Origin: Pelagibacterium lentulum
GTDB taxonomy: Bacteria > Pseudomonadota > Alphaproteobacteria > Rhizobiales > Devosiaceae
DNA: 64,000 bases
NCBI RefSeq assembly: GCF_003992625.1
Contig: NZ_RZMW01000042.1
Coordinates: 117,341-181,340 of the forward strand
Reading direction: 5' to 3'
Numbering within the stretch: the stretch's first letter is position 1; every line of letters begins with the position of its first letter. A program made the translations under genes and the position numbers. The notes under the pieces were generated by a model that was not told the origin of the DNA, ran no database searches, and saw only the letters and a program-made list of their open reading frames with translations. Of this stretch, positions 1-8,599 are shown one piece after another.

Positions 1-598
1 CACGCACATCGGTCGCGGAAACGGCAGCACCAAGACGGCGCGCCGTTGCAATCGCCTGAAGCCCTGCAACCCCGGCGCCCATGACAAAGACCTTCGCTGC
101 GCGAACCGTACCGGCCGCCGTCATCATCATGGGCAGAGCACGGTCAAACGCCGCAGCGGCATCAATGACCGACTGATAACCGGCAAGGTTGGCCTGGCTC
201 GAAAGCACGTCCATAACCTGAGCCCGGGTAATGCGCGGCATGAATTCCATGCCGAAGGCCGAGATTCCCGTCTTGGCCAGCGCAGCAAGATCGGCCTCGT
301 TGCCAAACGGGTCCATCACCGCAAGAACGAGAGCGCCTTTAGCAATGCCGCCAAGCGATTTTGCCTCAGGGCGCCTGACGGCCAGAACGACATTAGCGCC
401 CTTGAGCGTTGCCGCGGCACCGGCTTCGACTTTGGCACCGGCAGCCGCATAAAGCGCATCGGGAATGCGCGAGGCCTCGCCAGCGCCTTTCTCGACGCTC
501 ACCTCGGCACCGAGCCCCACGAGCTTGGTTACGCTGTCCGGTGTCGCCGCGACACGGGTTTCGCCGCCTAGGCGCTCACGCAAAATAGCTATTTTCAT
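1..598 (-). CDS. pntA: NAD(P) transhydrogenase subunit alpha, N-terminal part (3' end beyond window)
   Basis: Proton-translocating transhydrogenase of the inner membrane, which uses the proton gradient to move hydride from NADH to NADP+. The visible 199 codons start at ATG 598 (MKIAILRERLGGETRVAATP) and hold the N-terminal NAD(H)-binding domain. Family-typical segments are MPRITRAQVMDVLSSQANLAGYQS around residues 120-143 and the Rossmann motif GAGVAGLQAI near residue 180. The gene runs off the left edge, so its C-terminus and pntB are not seen. A small cytochrome oxidase subunit IV gene lies 184 bp upstream on the same strand, a neighbourhood I recall from other Rhizobiales. The stretch 599-782 between them shows no gene. 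Confidence 0.95.
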   Translation of the reverse strand, partial: MKIAILRERLGGETRVAATPDSVTKLVGLGAEVSVEKGAGEASRIPDALYAAAGAKVEAGAAATLKGANVVLAVRRPEAKSLGGIAKGALVLAVMDPFGNEADLAALAKTGISAFGMEFMPRITRAQVMDVLSSQANLAGYQSVIDAAAAFDRALPMMMTAAGTVRAAKVFVMGAGVAGLQAIATARRLGAAVSATDVR

Positions 599-782
599 GA
601 ATCCTGCCCTAAATTTGCACCGGCACCACAACAAGCGTGGCCCTGACCGTGCACCCCCGTTTTTCCGCGTTCGACCTCCGACTGTGCGGCCCGCTCACAT
701 TACAAATGAAGAGCGGACCAAAAAACGCGAAAAAACTAAAACCAGAATTGCCAAATCCGAACCGCTCGGAAAGGCATCAACT

Positions 783-956
783 CTAGTGGATAAAGATGAA
801 ATATAGCGCGATCAGGATGATACCGATCACGATACAGGACCATTTGGCCATTTCGAGAAAGCCCTTATAGGTGCGGTTATGCTCCTGGAATTCCTCGCTC
901 TTCTGCTTTTCGCTGATGGGCTTGTTGGAGTAGGTTGCAACTTGGTTTTCGGCCAT
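783..956 (-). CDS. aa3-type cytochrome c oxidase subunit IV (small membrane protein)
   Basis: A 57-residue protein too short for most ORF callers. It begins MAENQVATYSNKPISEKQ and contains EEFQEHNRTYKGFLEMAKW, followed by one hydrophobic helix (about residues 39-56, IVIGIILIALYFIF). This matches the small alphaproteobacterial COX_aa3_sub family: a soluble N-terminal tail and one membrane helix that packs against the aa3 oxidase. The start is supported by an AAGGGAA Shine-Dalgarno 5 nt upstream of ATG 956. The position next to pntA fits. The family call comes from motif memory, not a search. Confidence 0.8.
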   Translation of the reverse strand: MAENQVATYSNKPISEKQKSEEFQEHNRTYKGFLEMAKWSCIVIGIILIALYFIFIH

Positions 957-1000
957 CACTATTCCCTTGGCGTGGTCGTTTCAATCTGTGTGCCCTCCCC

Positions 1001-2803
1001 CTATTCGGGTTGGGCGGATTCCAGTTCGTCGATAAGCCCTTCGATCATCGAAAGACCCAGCGACCAGAAGCCCGGATCGCGGGCGTCAAGTCCGAAGGGC
1101 GCGAGCAGTTCGGAGTGATGCTTCGATCCTCCGGCCCTGAGCAGGCCGAAATACCGCTCGGCAAACCCTTCATTGGCCTTTTCATACTGCGCATAGAGCG
1201 AGTTCACAAGGCAATCGCCAAACGCATAGGCATAGACGTAGAACGGCGCGTGTATGAAATGTCCTATATAGGACCATAGCGCCTCATATCCGTCATTGAG
1301 TTCAATACCGGAACCCAGACTTTCGGCGGATACCTCCATCCAGAAGGCGTTGATTTCCTCGGTCCGCAACTCGCCTTGCCGCCGCGCGGTATGCACCTTG
1401 CGTTCAAACGAATAAAACGAAATCTGCCGCACTACGGTATTGAGCATATCCTCGACTTTCGAGGCGAGCATGGCAAAGCGTTGCTGCTTGTTTTCCGTTG
1501 CCGAGAGCATCGCCCGGAAGGTCAGCATTTCACCGAAAACGCTGGCGGTTTCCGCAAGGGTCAGTGGCGTCGGTGCCATCAATTCCCCCTGCTCCGCAGC
1601 GAGCCGCTGATGCACGCCGTGCCCGAGTTCGTGCGCCAGCGTCATCACATCGCGTGGCTTGCCCATATAATTAAGCATCAGATAGGGATGCGCTGTCGTG
1701 ACCGTAGGATGCGCAAAGGCGCCGGGCGCCTTACCTTCGCTTGCCGCTGCATCGATCCAGCCCGAATTGAAGAACGGCTTTGCCAGATCGGCAAGTTCGG
1801 GCGAGAAATTGCCATAGGCATCAAGCACAGTACGGGTAGCGGTATCCCAGTCAAACACACGATCATCGCTTGTCGGCAGCGGGGCATTGCGATCCCAGGC
1901 ATCGAGCTTTGCCTTACCGAACCACTTCGCCTTCATCTTGTAATAGCGATGCGAAAGGCGCGGATAGGCATCGCGCACCGCCGCTTCCAGCGCTTCGACA
2001 ACTTCACGCTCGACCGAATTGGCAAGATGGCGGCTATCGGCAATATCGCTATAGCCGCGCCAGCGGTCGGCAATCTCCTTGTCCTTGGCCAGAACATTGG
2101 TGATGTGGGTAAAGAGCCGCTTGTTTTCCGCCAATGTTCCGGTGAGCCCGCCAAAGGCAGCCTTGCGCTTGGCTTCATTCTTGTCGCTCATCAGCGACAA
2201 TGTTTGCTCAAGTCCCAGAACAGTGCCGTCGACATCGAATTTGAGCGAGGCCATGGTCTCATCGTAAAGCCGGTTCCATGCAGCATGGCCGGTCACATAT
2301 TTATCGTGGAACAATTCCTCCACGCGATCTTCAAGCTGATAGGGCCGCGCTTTGCGCAATTCCGCAAACCAAGGCCTGTAGCGCGCCAGTTCGGCGCTCT
2401 GTTCAAACGCCTGATCGAGCAGCCCATCCTCGATTCGATTGATCTCGAGGGTGAAAAACAGGGTCCGCGTGGACAGCGTGGTCAGCTTTTCCTGCGTATC
2501 GCCGAGAAACTTCACGCGCTCGGCATCCTGCGTGTTTTGCGCGTAATTGAGATAGGCAAACGCCCCCAGGCGCCCGAAAACTTCGCTGAGCTTTTCATAG
2601 CGCGTCACCGCGTCCATGAGCCTGCCGTCCAGGGTCAACTGTTCGAGCTTGCCTTTGTAATCGGCTTCAAACGCAACGGTTTCCTTTTCCAGAAACGCCA
2701 GATCGGAGGACAGGGCCTCGGACTGGACTCCCGGATAAAGATCGGTGAGATCCCAGACAGGAAGCTGGCCAAATTCATTGCTGGGCGCCGCTGGGCTGGA
2801 CAT
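1001..2803 (-). CDS. M3 family oligoendopeptidase (PepF/thimet-type zinc peptidase)
   Basis: Cytoplasmic zinc metallopeptidase of about 600 residues that degrades short peptides. The zinc motif HELGH lies at residues 391-395, inside TLAHELGHGVHQRL, with a downstream glutamate ligand candidate in LTLAETASVFGEM. The length and the N-terminal helical part (LTDLYPGVQSEALSSDL) fit the PepF branch. I place the start at ATG 2803 (MSSPAAPSNEFG) because GGAG stands 9 nt upstream; ATG 2818 (MESIF) has no good ribosome site. It runs in the same direction as the oxidase subunit gene 44 bp downstream. There is no signal peptide. Confidence 0.9.
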   Translation of the reverse strand: MSSPAAPSNEFGQLPVWDLTDLYPGVQSEALSSDLAFLEKETVAFEADYKGKLEQLTLDGRLMDAVTRYEKLSEVFGRLGAFAYLNYAQNTQDAERVKFLGDTQEKLTTLSTRTLFFTLEINRIEDGLLDQAFEQSAELARYRPWFAELRKARPYQLEDRVEELFHDKYVTGHAAWNRLYDETMASLKFDVDGTVLGLEQTLSLMSDKNEAKRKAAFGGLTGTLAENKRLFTHITNVLAKDKEIADRWRGYSDIADSRHLANSVEREVVEALEAAVRDAYPRLSHRYYKMKAKWFGKAKLDAWDRNAPLPTSDDRVFDWDTATRTVLDAYGNFSPELADLAKPFFNSGWIDAAASEGKAPGAFAHPTVTTAHPYLMLNYMGKPRDVMTLAHELGHGVHQRLAAEQGELMAPTPLTLAETASVFGEMLTFRAMLSATENKQQRFAMLASKVEDMLNTVVRQISFYSFERKVHTARRQGELRTEEINAFWMEVSAESLGSGIELNDGYEALWSYIGHFIHAPFYVYAYAFGDCLVNSLYAQYEKANEGFAERYFGLLRAGGSKHHSELLAPFGLDARDPGFWSLGLSMIEGLIDELESAQPE

Positions 2804-3187
2804 GAAAATCGACTCCATAACCGATAGGAAAGCGGCGCACTCTAACGCCGGGCCCTGAAGCTGCCAAGGCCAGCGCAAGCAGCCGCGCCACGGCAACTTG
2901 CCGCAGGTTATAACCATTTGGTTACTTATTGTGCAAGGGGGGATTTTTTCGCCCCCTTCTTGAACCGTTTGCAGGCAAAGCGCTCTGGAATATGCGGCAA
3001 AACAAGCAAGGCAGAAAAAACAACATGTTATGGCTAATTATTACGTAACGTTAAAACGCTGTTAAGAGCCTGCGCCTAGCCTGACCCAAATCGGCACATA
3101 TTTGCGATTCGTCAAACCGCCACATTGGCTGCGGCGAACGCGAAACAAGCCGATGCGATCAACAAGCCGCGGGAGAAAGCTGGCGCA
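2804..3187. other. Divergent intergenic region between the M3 peptidase and the sigma-54 regulator
   Basis: This 384-bp gene-free stretch holds several symmetric elements. GGTTATAACC (2906-2915) is a perfect 10-bp palindrome. AAGGGGG (2935-2941) and CCCCCTT (2952-2958) form a 7-bp hairpin. A CtrA-type box lies at 3051-3065 (separate entry). Promoters for both flanking genes must lie here, but I could not fix their -35/-10 boxes. Confidence 0.5.
3051..3065 (+). promoter_or_regulatory. Predicted CtrA-binding box (TTAA-N7-TTAA)
   Basis: The sequence TTAAAACGCTGTTAA is a perfect match to the full CtrA consensus, two TTAA half-sites exactly 7 nt apart. It lies 122 nt upstream of the start of the TacA-like response regulator. 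CtrA is the alphaproteobacterial cell-cycle master regulator, and in Caulobacter tacA is a CtrA target, so this placement is meaningful. Such short motifs also occur by chance. Confidence 0.5.
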
Positions 3188-4672
3188 ATGCACAAGGTTC
3201 TTATTGTCGATGATGATCCTATTCAGTGCAGGCTTGCCAGCGAAGTTGTCGCACGGGCCGGACTGACCCCCATCGTCGCGCAATCGGGAGCCGAGGCACT
3301 CAGCCTTTTGCAAAAGACCGACGGTATCGGCGCCCTGATTCTCGATCTCGTCATGCCGGAAATGGATGGCATGGCAGTGCTCGAAGCCATGCGCCGCGAA
3401 GGCTATTCGGTGCCCGTGATTGTCCAGACAGCGCAATCGTCCCTCGACGCGGTTGTGTCAGCCATGCGCCTTGGCGCGACGGATTTTTTCGTCAAGCCGG
3501 TTGCCCCCGAGCGCATGACCATCTCGCTGCGCAACGCGCTCAAGATGGGCACGCTGGAAACCAGCCTGCGGGCCGAACGCGACAAGCGCGCAGGCACCTT
3601 GAGTTTCGCCCAGATCATTTCAAAAAGCCCGGCCATGGCCCGCACTTTGTCGCTGGGCAAAAAGGCTGCGGCGAGCACCATTCCGGTTCTGATCGAAGGG
3701 GAGTCCGGGGTCGGCAAGGAGCTGCTTGCCCGCGCCATTCAAGGCTCGGGTGAACGGGCGGGCAAACCCTTCATCACCGTCAATTGCGGCGCCATTCCCG
3801 CCAATCTTGTGGAATCCACGCTCTTTGGCCATGTCAAAGGTGCCTTTACCGGCGCTATCGCCGACGCGCCGGGCAAGTTCCGGGAAGCCCATAATGGCAC
3901 CCTATTTCTCGATGAAGTGGGGGAGTTGCCGCTCGATACGCAAGTCAAGCTGTTGCGCGCGATCCAGGAAGGCGAAATCGAACCAGTCGGCGCTTCAAAG
4001 CCAGTCAAGGTCAATGTCCGGCTGATCTCTGCCACCAACAGACGGCTGCTCAATCTCGCCAAGGACGGCCATTTCCGCGAAGACCTCTATTACCGGCTCA
4101 ACGTCTTTCCGATCTATTTGCCGCCCTTGCGCGAGCGTATGGAAGACCTTGCGGCGCTGGTGGACCATTTCATAGCCCGATTTGCCGCCGAGGAAGGCCG
4201 CCGGGTCCACTCCATCGCGCCCGAAGCGCTTGAAATGCTCAGGACGCATGACTGGCCGGGCAATATCCGCCAGCTTGAAAACGCGATATTCCGCGCCGTG
4301 GTGCTTGCCGAAACCCCGATCCTGCGGCCTGCGGATTTCCCCCAGATCCTGGCGGCGCAAAAAGGGCGCGACGCGCTTTACAGCGAAACGCTGACCGGCT
4401 TCGCGCCACATGCGCCCGTCCATATAGACAATGCACCACCGATATTGCCACGCCTGCCTGATTCGGCACCGGCGCAGATTCCTGATCGTTTTATCGACGA
4501 TCACGGCAATCTCCTGCCACTTGCCGAGATCGAAAAGGAATTGATCGCTTTTGCCATCGATCACCATGCCGGGCGCATGGCGCAGGTCGCAAGACAGTTG
4601 GGAATCGGGCGATCCACGCTTTATCGCAAGCTCAAGGAATATGGTCTGGACGACAGCGAAGATGTTGCGTGA
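3188..4672 (+). CDS. Sigma-54-dependent response regulator, NtrC/TacA type
   Basis: A 494-residue two-component activator of sigma-54 promoters. Residues 1-120 are a receiver domain with acidic residues D8-D10 and phospho-acceptor D53 (ILDLVMPEMDG). Residues 140-375 form the AAA+ domain: Walker A GESGVGKE at 171-178, and the sigma-54 contact loop GAFTGA at 218-223. The C-terminus is a Fis-type helix-turn-helix (MAQVARQLGIGRSTLYRKLKEYG). The start ATG 3188 is chosen because the receiver fold begins directly with MHKVLIVDDD. A CtrA box upstream suggests a TacA-like cell-cycle or polar-development role, but orthology to TacA is inferred. No cognate kinase is adjacent. Confidence 0.9.
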   Translation: MHKVLIVDDDPIQCRLASEVVARAGLTPIVAQSGAEALSLLQKTDGIGALILDLVMPEMDGMAVLEAMRREGYSVPVIVQTAQSSLDAVVSAMRLGATDFFVKPVAPERMTISLRNALKMGTLETSLRAERDKRAGTLSFAQIISKSPAMARTLSLGKKAAASTIPVLIEGESGVGKELLARAIQGSGERAGKPFITVNCGAIPANLVESTLFGHVKGAFTGAIADAPGKFREAHNGTLFLDEVGELPLDTQVKLLRAIQEGEIEPVGASKPVKVNVRLISATNRRLLNLAKDGHFREDLYYRLNVFPIYLPPLRERMEDLAALVDHFIARFAAEEGRRVHSIAPEALEMLRTHDWPGNIRQLENAIFRAVVLAETPILRPADFPQILAAQKGRDALYSETLTGFAPHAPVHIDNAPPILPRLPDSAPAQIPDRFIDDHGNLLPLAEIEKELIAFAIDHHAGRMAQVARQLGIGRSTLYRKLKEYGLDDSEDVA

Positions 4673-4718
4673 AAGCCGCAACATCACCTGAACCTGCATC
4701 ACATTGCTGACACGTTAT

Positions 4719-4734
4719 TGGCACGTTTGTGCCA
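4719..4734 (+). other. Short stem-loop upstream of the L,D-transpeptidase
   Basis: TGGCAC (4719-4724), loop GTTT, and GTGCCA (4729-4734) form a perfect 6-bp hairpin. It resembles the -24 half of a sigma-54 promoter, but the GC of the -12 element is one base too close. It lies between the sigma-54 activator and the next gene and could be a weak terminator or leader hairpin; there is no T-run. Confidence 0.3.
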
Positions 4735-4831
4735 CCCCGCTTAAACTTTCGATTCACAGCGGGCGTGTAGCATGAGTGCCGCAATGACCCGCGAGGGCTT
4801 GGTGCGAAAAGAAAAAACGGTAAGACGGACG

Positions 4832-6484
4832 ATGAAGAAGCTGACTGCGTGTTTGGTCGCGGGGATTTCCCTTTTTGCGCTTGTTGAACGGACTTCGGCC
4901 ATTGAAACGGTCATTGTCGGCGAGGTCGAAACCCAGCGCATCCTGATCGCGCCGCCGCAAAATCCGCTTGCCAAAACCATCCGTGCCGGTCTGCGCGATT
5001 CGATCGCCGCGGCGGGCCAGAACACACGCGCCCAAACCGATGCCCAGCAGCTCTATTACTTCTATGGCAGCCGCAAATTCGAGCCGCTTTGGCTTTCCGA
5101 AACCCAGGACGGAACCATTGCCTTCTCGGACAAGGCACAAGGTGTCGTGGCACTTTTCGAGCAAGCCCATTTGCAGGGCCTCAACCCTGACGATTATCTT
5201 ACCGATGCCCTCGATGTCAGCGCCGCAGCCACAGATCCGCAGGCACTTGCGGCGCTTGAAAGCGCGTTTTCCGCAGCCATGCTGCGCTATGCGCAGGACG
5301 CATATTCGGGCCGCCTCGATCCGCGCTCGGTTTCCGGCTATATCGATGTCGACATCAAGCGGGTCAACGAGCGCGAACTTTTAACCGCACTTTCGGCCTC
5401 GAACGATCCGGCATCGATCCTGCTCGATTTCCATCCCACGCACCGCGAATTCGTTGCGCTGCGCGAATTGCTGGCAGCCCACTACAATGGCGAAATCAAA
5501 GCTCAGGTGACAATCGGCGATGGCGGCTTGTTGCGCGCCGGCATGACCGATCCGCGCGTTCCCGACCTGCGCGAACGTCTGGGCCTCACCGCGCCCGAAG
5601 ACGAAACGCTTGCCAATCTTTACGATCCCGAACTGGTTGCAGCCATGCGCTCGTTTCAGGGTGACATGAACCTTACAGTCGATGGCGTCGTAGGGCCTGC
5701 AACAATTGCCGCGCTCAACGGCGCCAATGGCGCTTCAATTGGCGATATTGTCGCCAATATGGAACGCTGGCGCTGGATGCCCGAGGATTTGGGCGATTTC
5801 AACGTGTTTGTAAATGTGCCCGAGTTTGCGCTGGAAGTGAACAAATACGGCAAGACCTTCTGGGATACCAAGGTCATCGTCGGCAGCGAGCGGCGCCAGA
5901 CCCCGATCTTTTCGGACCGTATCCGCCACGTTGTGACCAATCCCTATTGGAACCTGCCGCCCACCATTTTGCGCGAGGACATCATGCCGCGCGTTGCCGC
6001 CAATCCCCATTATCTGGCGAGCCAGAACATGGAACTGCTTTACGGCGGCCGGGTGGTCGACCCCTTGATGGTCGATTGGCAACAGGTCAATCCGGCCCAG
6101 TTCCGTGTCCGTCAGCGACCCGGCAGGTCCAACGCGCTTGGGCAGGTCAAGTTCCTGTTCCCCAACAAGCATGACGTCTATCTGCACGACACAAATTCGC
6201 CCGGCCTTTTCGCCCGCTCGATGCGCGCACTATCTTCGGGTTGCGTACGTGTCGAGAACCCCTTCGAGTTCGCGGAAGCCTTGCTTGAGTTCGAGCCAAA
6301 TTTCACCGTTGCCTCGCTCGAAAACTCATTGGGGCCCAATGAGCGCTGGTTCAGCATGGACAATCGCGTGCCGGTCCACCTTGCCTATTTCACGCTCCGC
6401 ATTTCGGAAGATGGCACCGTACGCTCCTATGGCGACCTTTACGGCCATCATGCAAAAATCGTGTCCATGCTGGGTTTCGAGTAG
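4832..6484 (+). CDS. Murein L,D-transpeptidase, YcbB-like, with peptidoglycan-binding domain
   Basis: Exported enzyme that forms 3-3 (mDAP-mDAP) crosslinks in peptidoglycan. ATG 4832 gives MKKLTACLVAGISLFALVERTSA, a plausible signal peptide; an upstream in-frame ATG at 4772 lacks one. The protein of 550 residues has an N-terminal scaffold region, a PG_binding_1-like segment (YDPELVAAMRSFQGD then LTVDGVVGPATIAALN, around residues 265-295) and a C-terminal YkuD catalytic domain. Its residues are H452 (HDTNSPGLF) and C471 in SSGCVRV. Length and domain order match the YcbB branch, not short YkuD enzymes. It is followed by another murein enzyme, so 4.8-8.4 kb is a small cell-wall cluster. Confidence 0.9.
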   Translation: MKKLTACLVAGISLFALVERTSAIETVIVGEVETQRILIAPPQNPLAKTIRAGLRDSIAAAGQNTRAQTDAQQLYYFYGSRKFEPLWLSETQDGTIAFSDKAQGVVALFEQAHLQGLNPDDYLTDALDVSAAATDPQALAALESAFSAAMLRYAQDAYSGRLDPRSVSGYIDVDIKRVNERELLTALSASNDPASILLDFHPTHREFVALRELLAAHYNGEIKAQVTIGDGGLLRAGMTDPRVPDLRERLGLTAPEDETLANLYDPELVAAMRSFQGDMNLTVDGVVGPATIAALNGANGASIGDIVANMERWRWMPEDLGDFNVFVNVPEFALEVNKYGKTFWDTKVIVGSERRQTPIFSDRIRHVVTNPYWNLPPTILREDIMPRVAANPHYLASQNMELLYGGRVVDPLMVDWQQVNPAQFRVRQRPGRSNALGQVKFLFPNKHDVYLHDTNSPGLFARSMRALSSGCVRVENPFEFAEALLEFEPNFTVASLENSLGPNERWFSMDNRVPVHLAYFTLRISEDGTVRSYGDLYGHHAKIVSMLGFE

Positions 6485-6520
6485 CATTTTATAGCGCCCG
6501 CTCAGCCCCTGTTAAGGATT

Positions 6521-6557
6521 GGTCAAGAAAGGCGTCACGCTTGTGCCGCCTTTGACC
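6521..6557 (+). terminator. Stem-loop downstream of the L,D-transpeptidase
   Basis: GGTCAA (6521-6526) plus AGGCG (6530-6534) pair with CGCCT (6547-6551) plus TTGACC (6552-6557), leaving a 3-nt bulge and a 12-nt loop. It lies 37 bp past the stop codon. There is no T-tract, so it could be a weak terminator or an mRNA 3'-end stabiliser. Confidence 0.4.
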
Positions 6558-6687
6558 GATACCAACGTCCCAGCAATAAAAATGATGCTTGGGTGGAAAT
6601 CACCCTTCATTAGCGTTAACAATCTCGCATGGAGTTTATGTTAGCGTTTCGTCAAATTTGACACAAAACCAAGTGGGCGAACCGGGC

Positions 6688-8433
6688 GTGATTTTTCGGG
6701 GATCGACATTATTCAAGCGCGTCGCGCGTACCTTTGTTGCGGCCGCGCTGACGGTAACAAGCATGTTACCGGCAACTGTAACTTCCGCTCAGGCATCCAA
6801 TGAGCGTTCCTTGTACCTGCACTACACCCATACCAAGGAAACGGCGCGGATCGTTTTCAAGCGCAATGGACGCTATGTGCAGGAAGGCCTGAACCAGCTC
6901 AATGTCTTCCTGCGTGACTGGCGACGCAACGAGCCCGCCAAAATGGACCCGGCCCTGTTCGATCTGCTCTGGGAAGTCTATCAGGAAACCGGCTCAAATC
7001 AGCCCATCCACGTTGTTTCGGCCTATCGCTCCGCCGCCACCAACGCCATGCTGGCCTCCAATTCATCCGGTGTCGCCAATAATTCCCAGCATATGCAGGG
7101 TAAAGCGATCGACTTTTACATCCCCGGCGTTCCCGCTTCCAAATTGCGCGAAATCGGCTTTCGCAAGCATGTCGGCGGCGTCGGTTATTATCCTTCCTCG
7201 GGCAGCCCCTTTGTGCATCTCGACACCGGCTCGGTGCGTGCATGGCCGCGCATGACGACAGCCCAACTCCAGCAGATTTTCCCTGACGGCAAAACCATGC
7301 ACATTCCGTCCAACGGTGTGCCACTGAGCCAGGAAGGCTACAGGCTGGCACAGGCCGAATGGCAGCGTTGCCAGCGCGTTCCCTGCTCGGGCGCAAGCTC
7401 GGCTTCGTCAACGCGGGTTGCCGAGAACTCTGCCCCTCGCCGTACGCTGATGGACCTTTTCACCGGCGGAAACAATAACGATTCTTCCGCAAGCCAACCG
7501 GCTCCGGCGCAGACGCAGACGCAGACGGCGCAGGCACCAAGCCGCACAGCCGCGAGCCAGCCCACTCCGCAACCGCCGGCACCGGTTGCCGCAACACCGG
7601 CAGCGCCGGCGCCAAGCCAACAGGTTGCCGACGTCCCAACGCCGCCCTCGCGGCCGGGCGCACTGATGGGCGAACCGTCCACAAGCGTCGCATCGGCGCC
7701 CGAAACGATCCCCTTTGCCATCGTCGATGCTCAAGAAATGGAGCAACAGGTCGCAGCCCTTGCAATCCAGGAATCTAATGCGCCCGTGCCCCCGACAATG
7801 TCGCGCTCCCTGTCTGAGCGGCAGGCCAGTACGCCATCTGCCTATGCTCCCAATAATGCAGGCAGCCTTGCCATCGCGGCTCTCGATGACGCACCGGTTC
7901 CGCTGCGCCGCCCCGAATTTGAAGCGCCGGTCGTTGCTGCCGCCTATGCCGCCAGCACCGGCAGTTCAGTTCGGATCGAGGAAAACACGATCGCGCCAAG
8001 CCCACTACCGCGCCCCCAGGCAATTGCTAGCACGACCGCGGCCGGAGGCACGGCTGCCGCGTTGATCGAAACCGCGGCGCTTTCCGAAAGCGACGATGAT
8101 CTTGCCGCATTTGCGAGCCTGTTTTCCGGCCCCATAGGACCACGCGACGGCGTGCCCGACGCCGCGACAGCCAATGCTCTGGCCAGCCTCAAGGTCCGCG
8201 AAGGCGAACTCCATGCGCCCGATGTCGATCACGTGACAGAAATGTTTTTGACCTCTGAACTGCTCACCAGCGCGCAATTTGGCTATATGATGCAGCCTGA
8301 CAATGCCGATTTCAGCCCGGCAACCCAGGTCGATTCCGAGACGCATCCCTTTGAATTCAGTCGCACAGCTTCACTCGGGCCTGACACCAACGGGTTTAAC
8401 AACCAGGGAACGATCCTTGTGACCTTGCGCTGA
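6688..8433 (+). CDS. DUF882 / M15-type murein endopeptidase with long Ala/Pro-rich tail
   Basis: Probable envelope murein peptidase. After a signal-like stretch (RVARTFVAAALTVTSMLPATVTSAQA) comes the DUF882/Peptidase_M15 core: SAYRSAATNAML, the zinc-ligand segment NSQHMQGKAIDFYIPG (His and Asp), and VGYYPSSGSPFVHLDTG (His). These three match the H-D-H metal set of the YcbK/MepK group. The remaining ~370 residues are low-complexity, rich in Ala, Pro, Thr and Gln, with no domain I recognise. The start is uncertain: no upstream ATG gives a clean signal peptide, so I use GTG 6688; GTG 6673 or ATG 6589 are alternatives. In the 203-bp upstream gap, TTGACA at 6658 resembles a -35 box but no -10 follows. 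Confidence 0.85.
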   Translation: MIFRGSTLFKRVARTFVAAALTVTSMLPATVTSAQASNERSLYLHYTHTKETARIVFKRNGRYVQEGLNQLNVFLRDWRRNEPAKMDPALFDLLWEVYQETGSNQPIHVVSAYRSAATNAMLASNSSGVANNSQHMQGKAIDFYIPGVPASKLREIGFRKHVGGVGYYPSSGSPFVHLDTGSVRAWPRMTTAQLQQIFPDGKTMHIPSNGVPLSQEGYRLAQAEWQRCQRVPCSGASSASSTRVAENSAPRRTLMDLFTGGNNNDSSASQPAPAQTQTQTAQAPSRTAASQPTPQPPAPVAATPAAPAPSQQVADVPTPPSRPGALMGEPSTSVASAPETIPFAIVDAQEMEQQVAALAIQESNAPVPPTMSRSLSERQASTPSAYAPNNAGSLAIAALDDAPVPLRRPEFEAPVVAAAYAASTGSSVRIEENTIAPSPLPRPQAIASTTAAGGTAAALIETAALSESDDDLAAFASLFSGPIGPRDGVPDAATANALASLKVREGELHAPDVDHVTEMFLTSELLTSAQFGYMMQPDNADFSPATQVDSETHPFEFSRTASLGPDTNGFNNQGTILVTLR

Positions 8434-8448
8434 TCGCCAAGGCCAATG

Positions 8449-8478
8449 GCGGGGCACACAGTCACAGTGTCGCCCCGC
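8449..8478 (+). terminator. Stem-loop between the DUF882 gene and dxs
   Basis: GCGGGGC (8449-8455) pairs with GCCCCGC (8472-8478), extended inside by ACAC/GTGT with one bulged C. It begins 16 bp after the DUF882 stop. No T-run follows, so termination is plausible but not certain. Confidence 0.5.
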
Positions 8479-8599
8479 AATATTGCCAAACTGGCCTATT
8501 CTGACTACACCATCTGCATAAAACTTATGCAGCCAAGCCAGATCGTAAGCCGGGCAGTGTTTCCGGCCATGGTTGCGCGTACAACAGTAAGGTCAGGTT

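Noticed and set aside
1376..2827. 483-codon open frame opposite the M3 peptidase
   Set aside because: Antisense shadow with no recognisable domain.
3041..3054. ACGTAACGT near the TacA-like gene as another MerR operator
   Set aside because: The half-sites are 1 nt apart where the fad sites have 2, and there is no -35 box in register.
4719..4734. Sigma-54 promoter resemblance (TTGGCACG) between the sigma-54 activator and the L,D-transpeptidase
   Set aside because: The GC of the -12 element is one base closer than the strict spacing allows, and the bases are better explained as a 6-bp hairpin.
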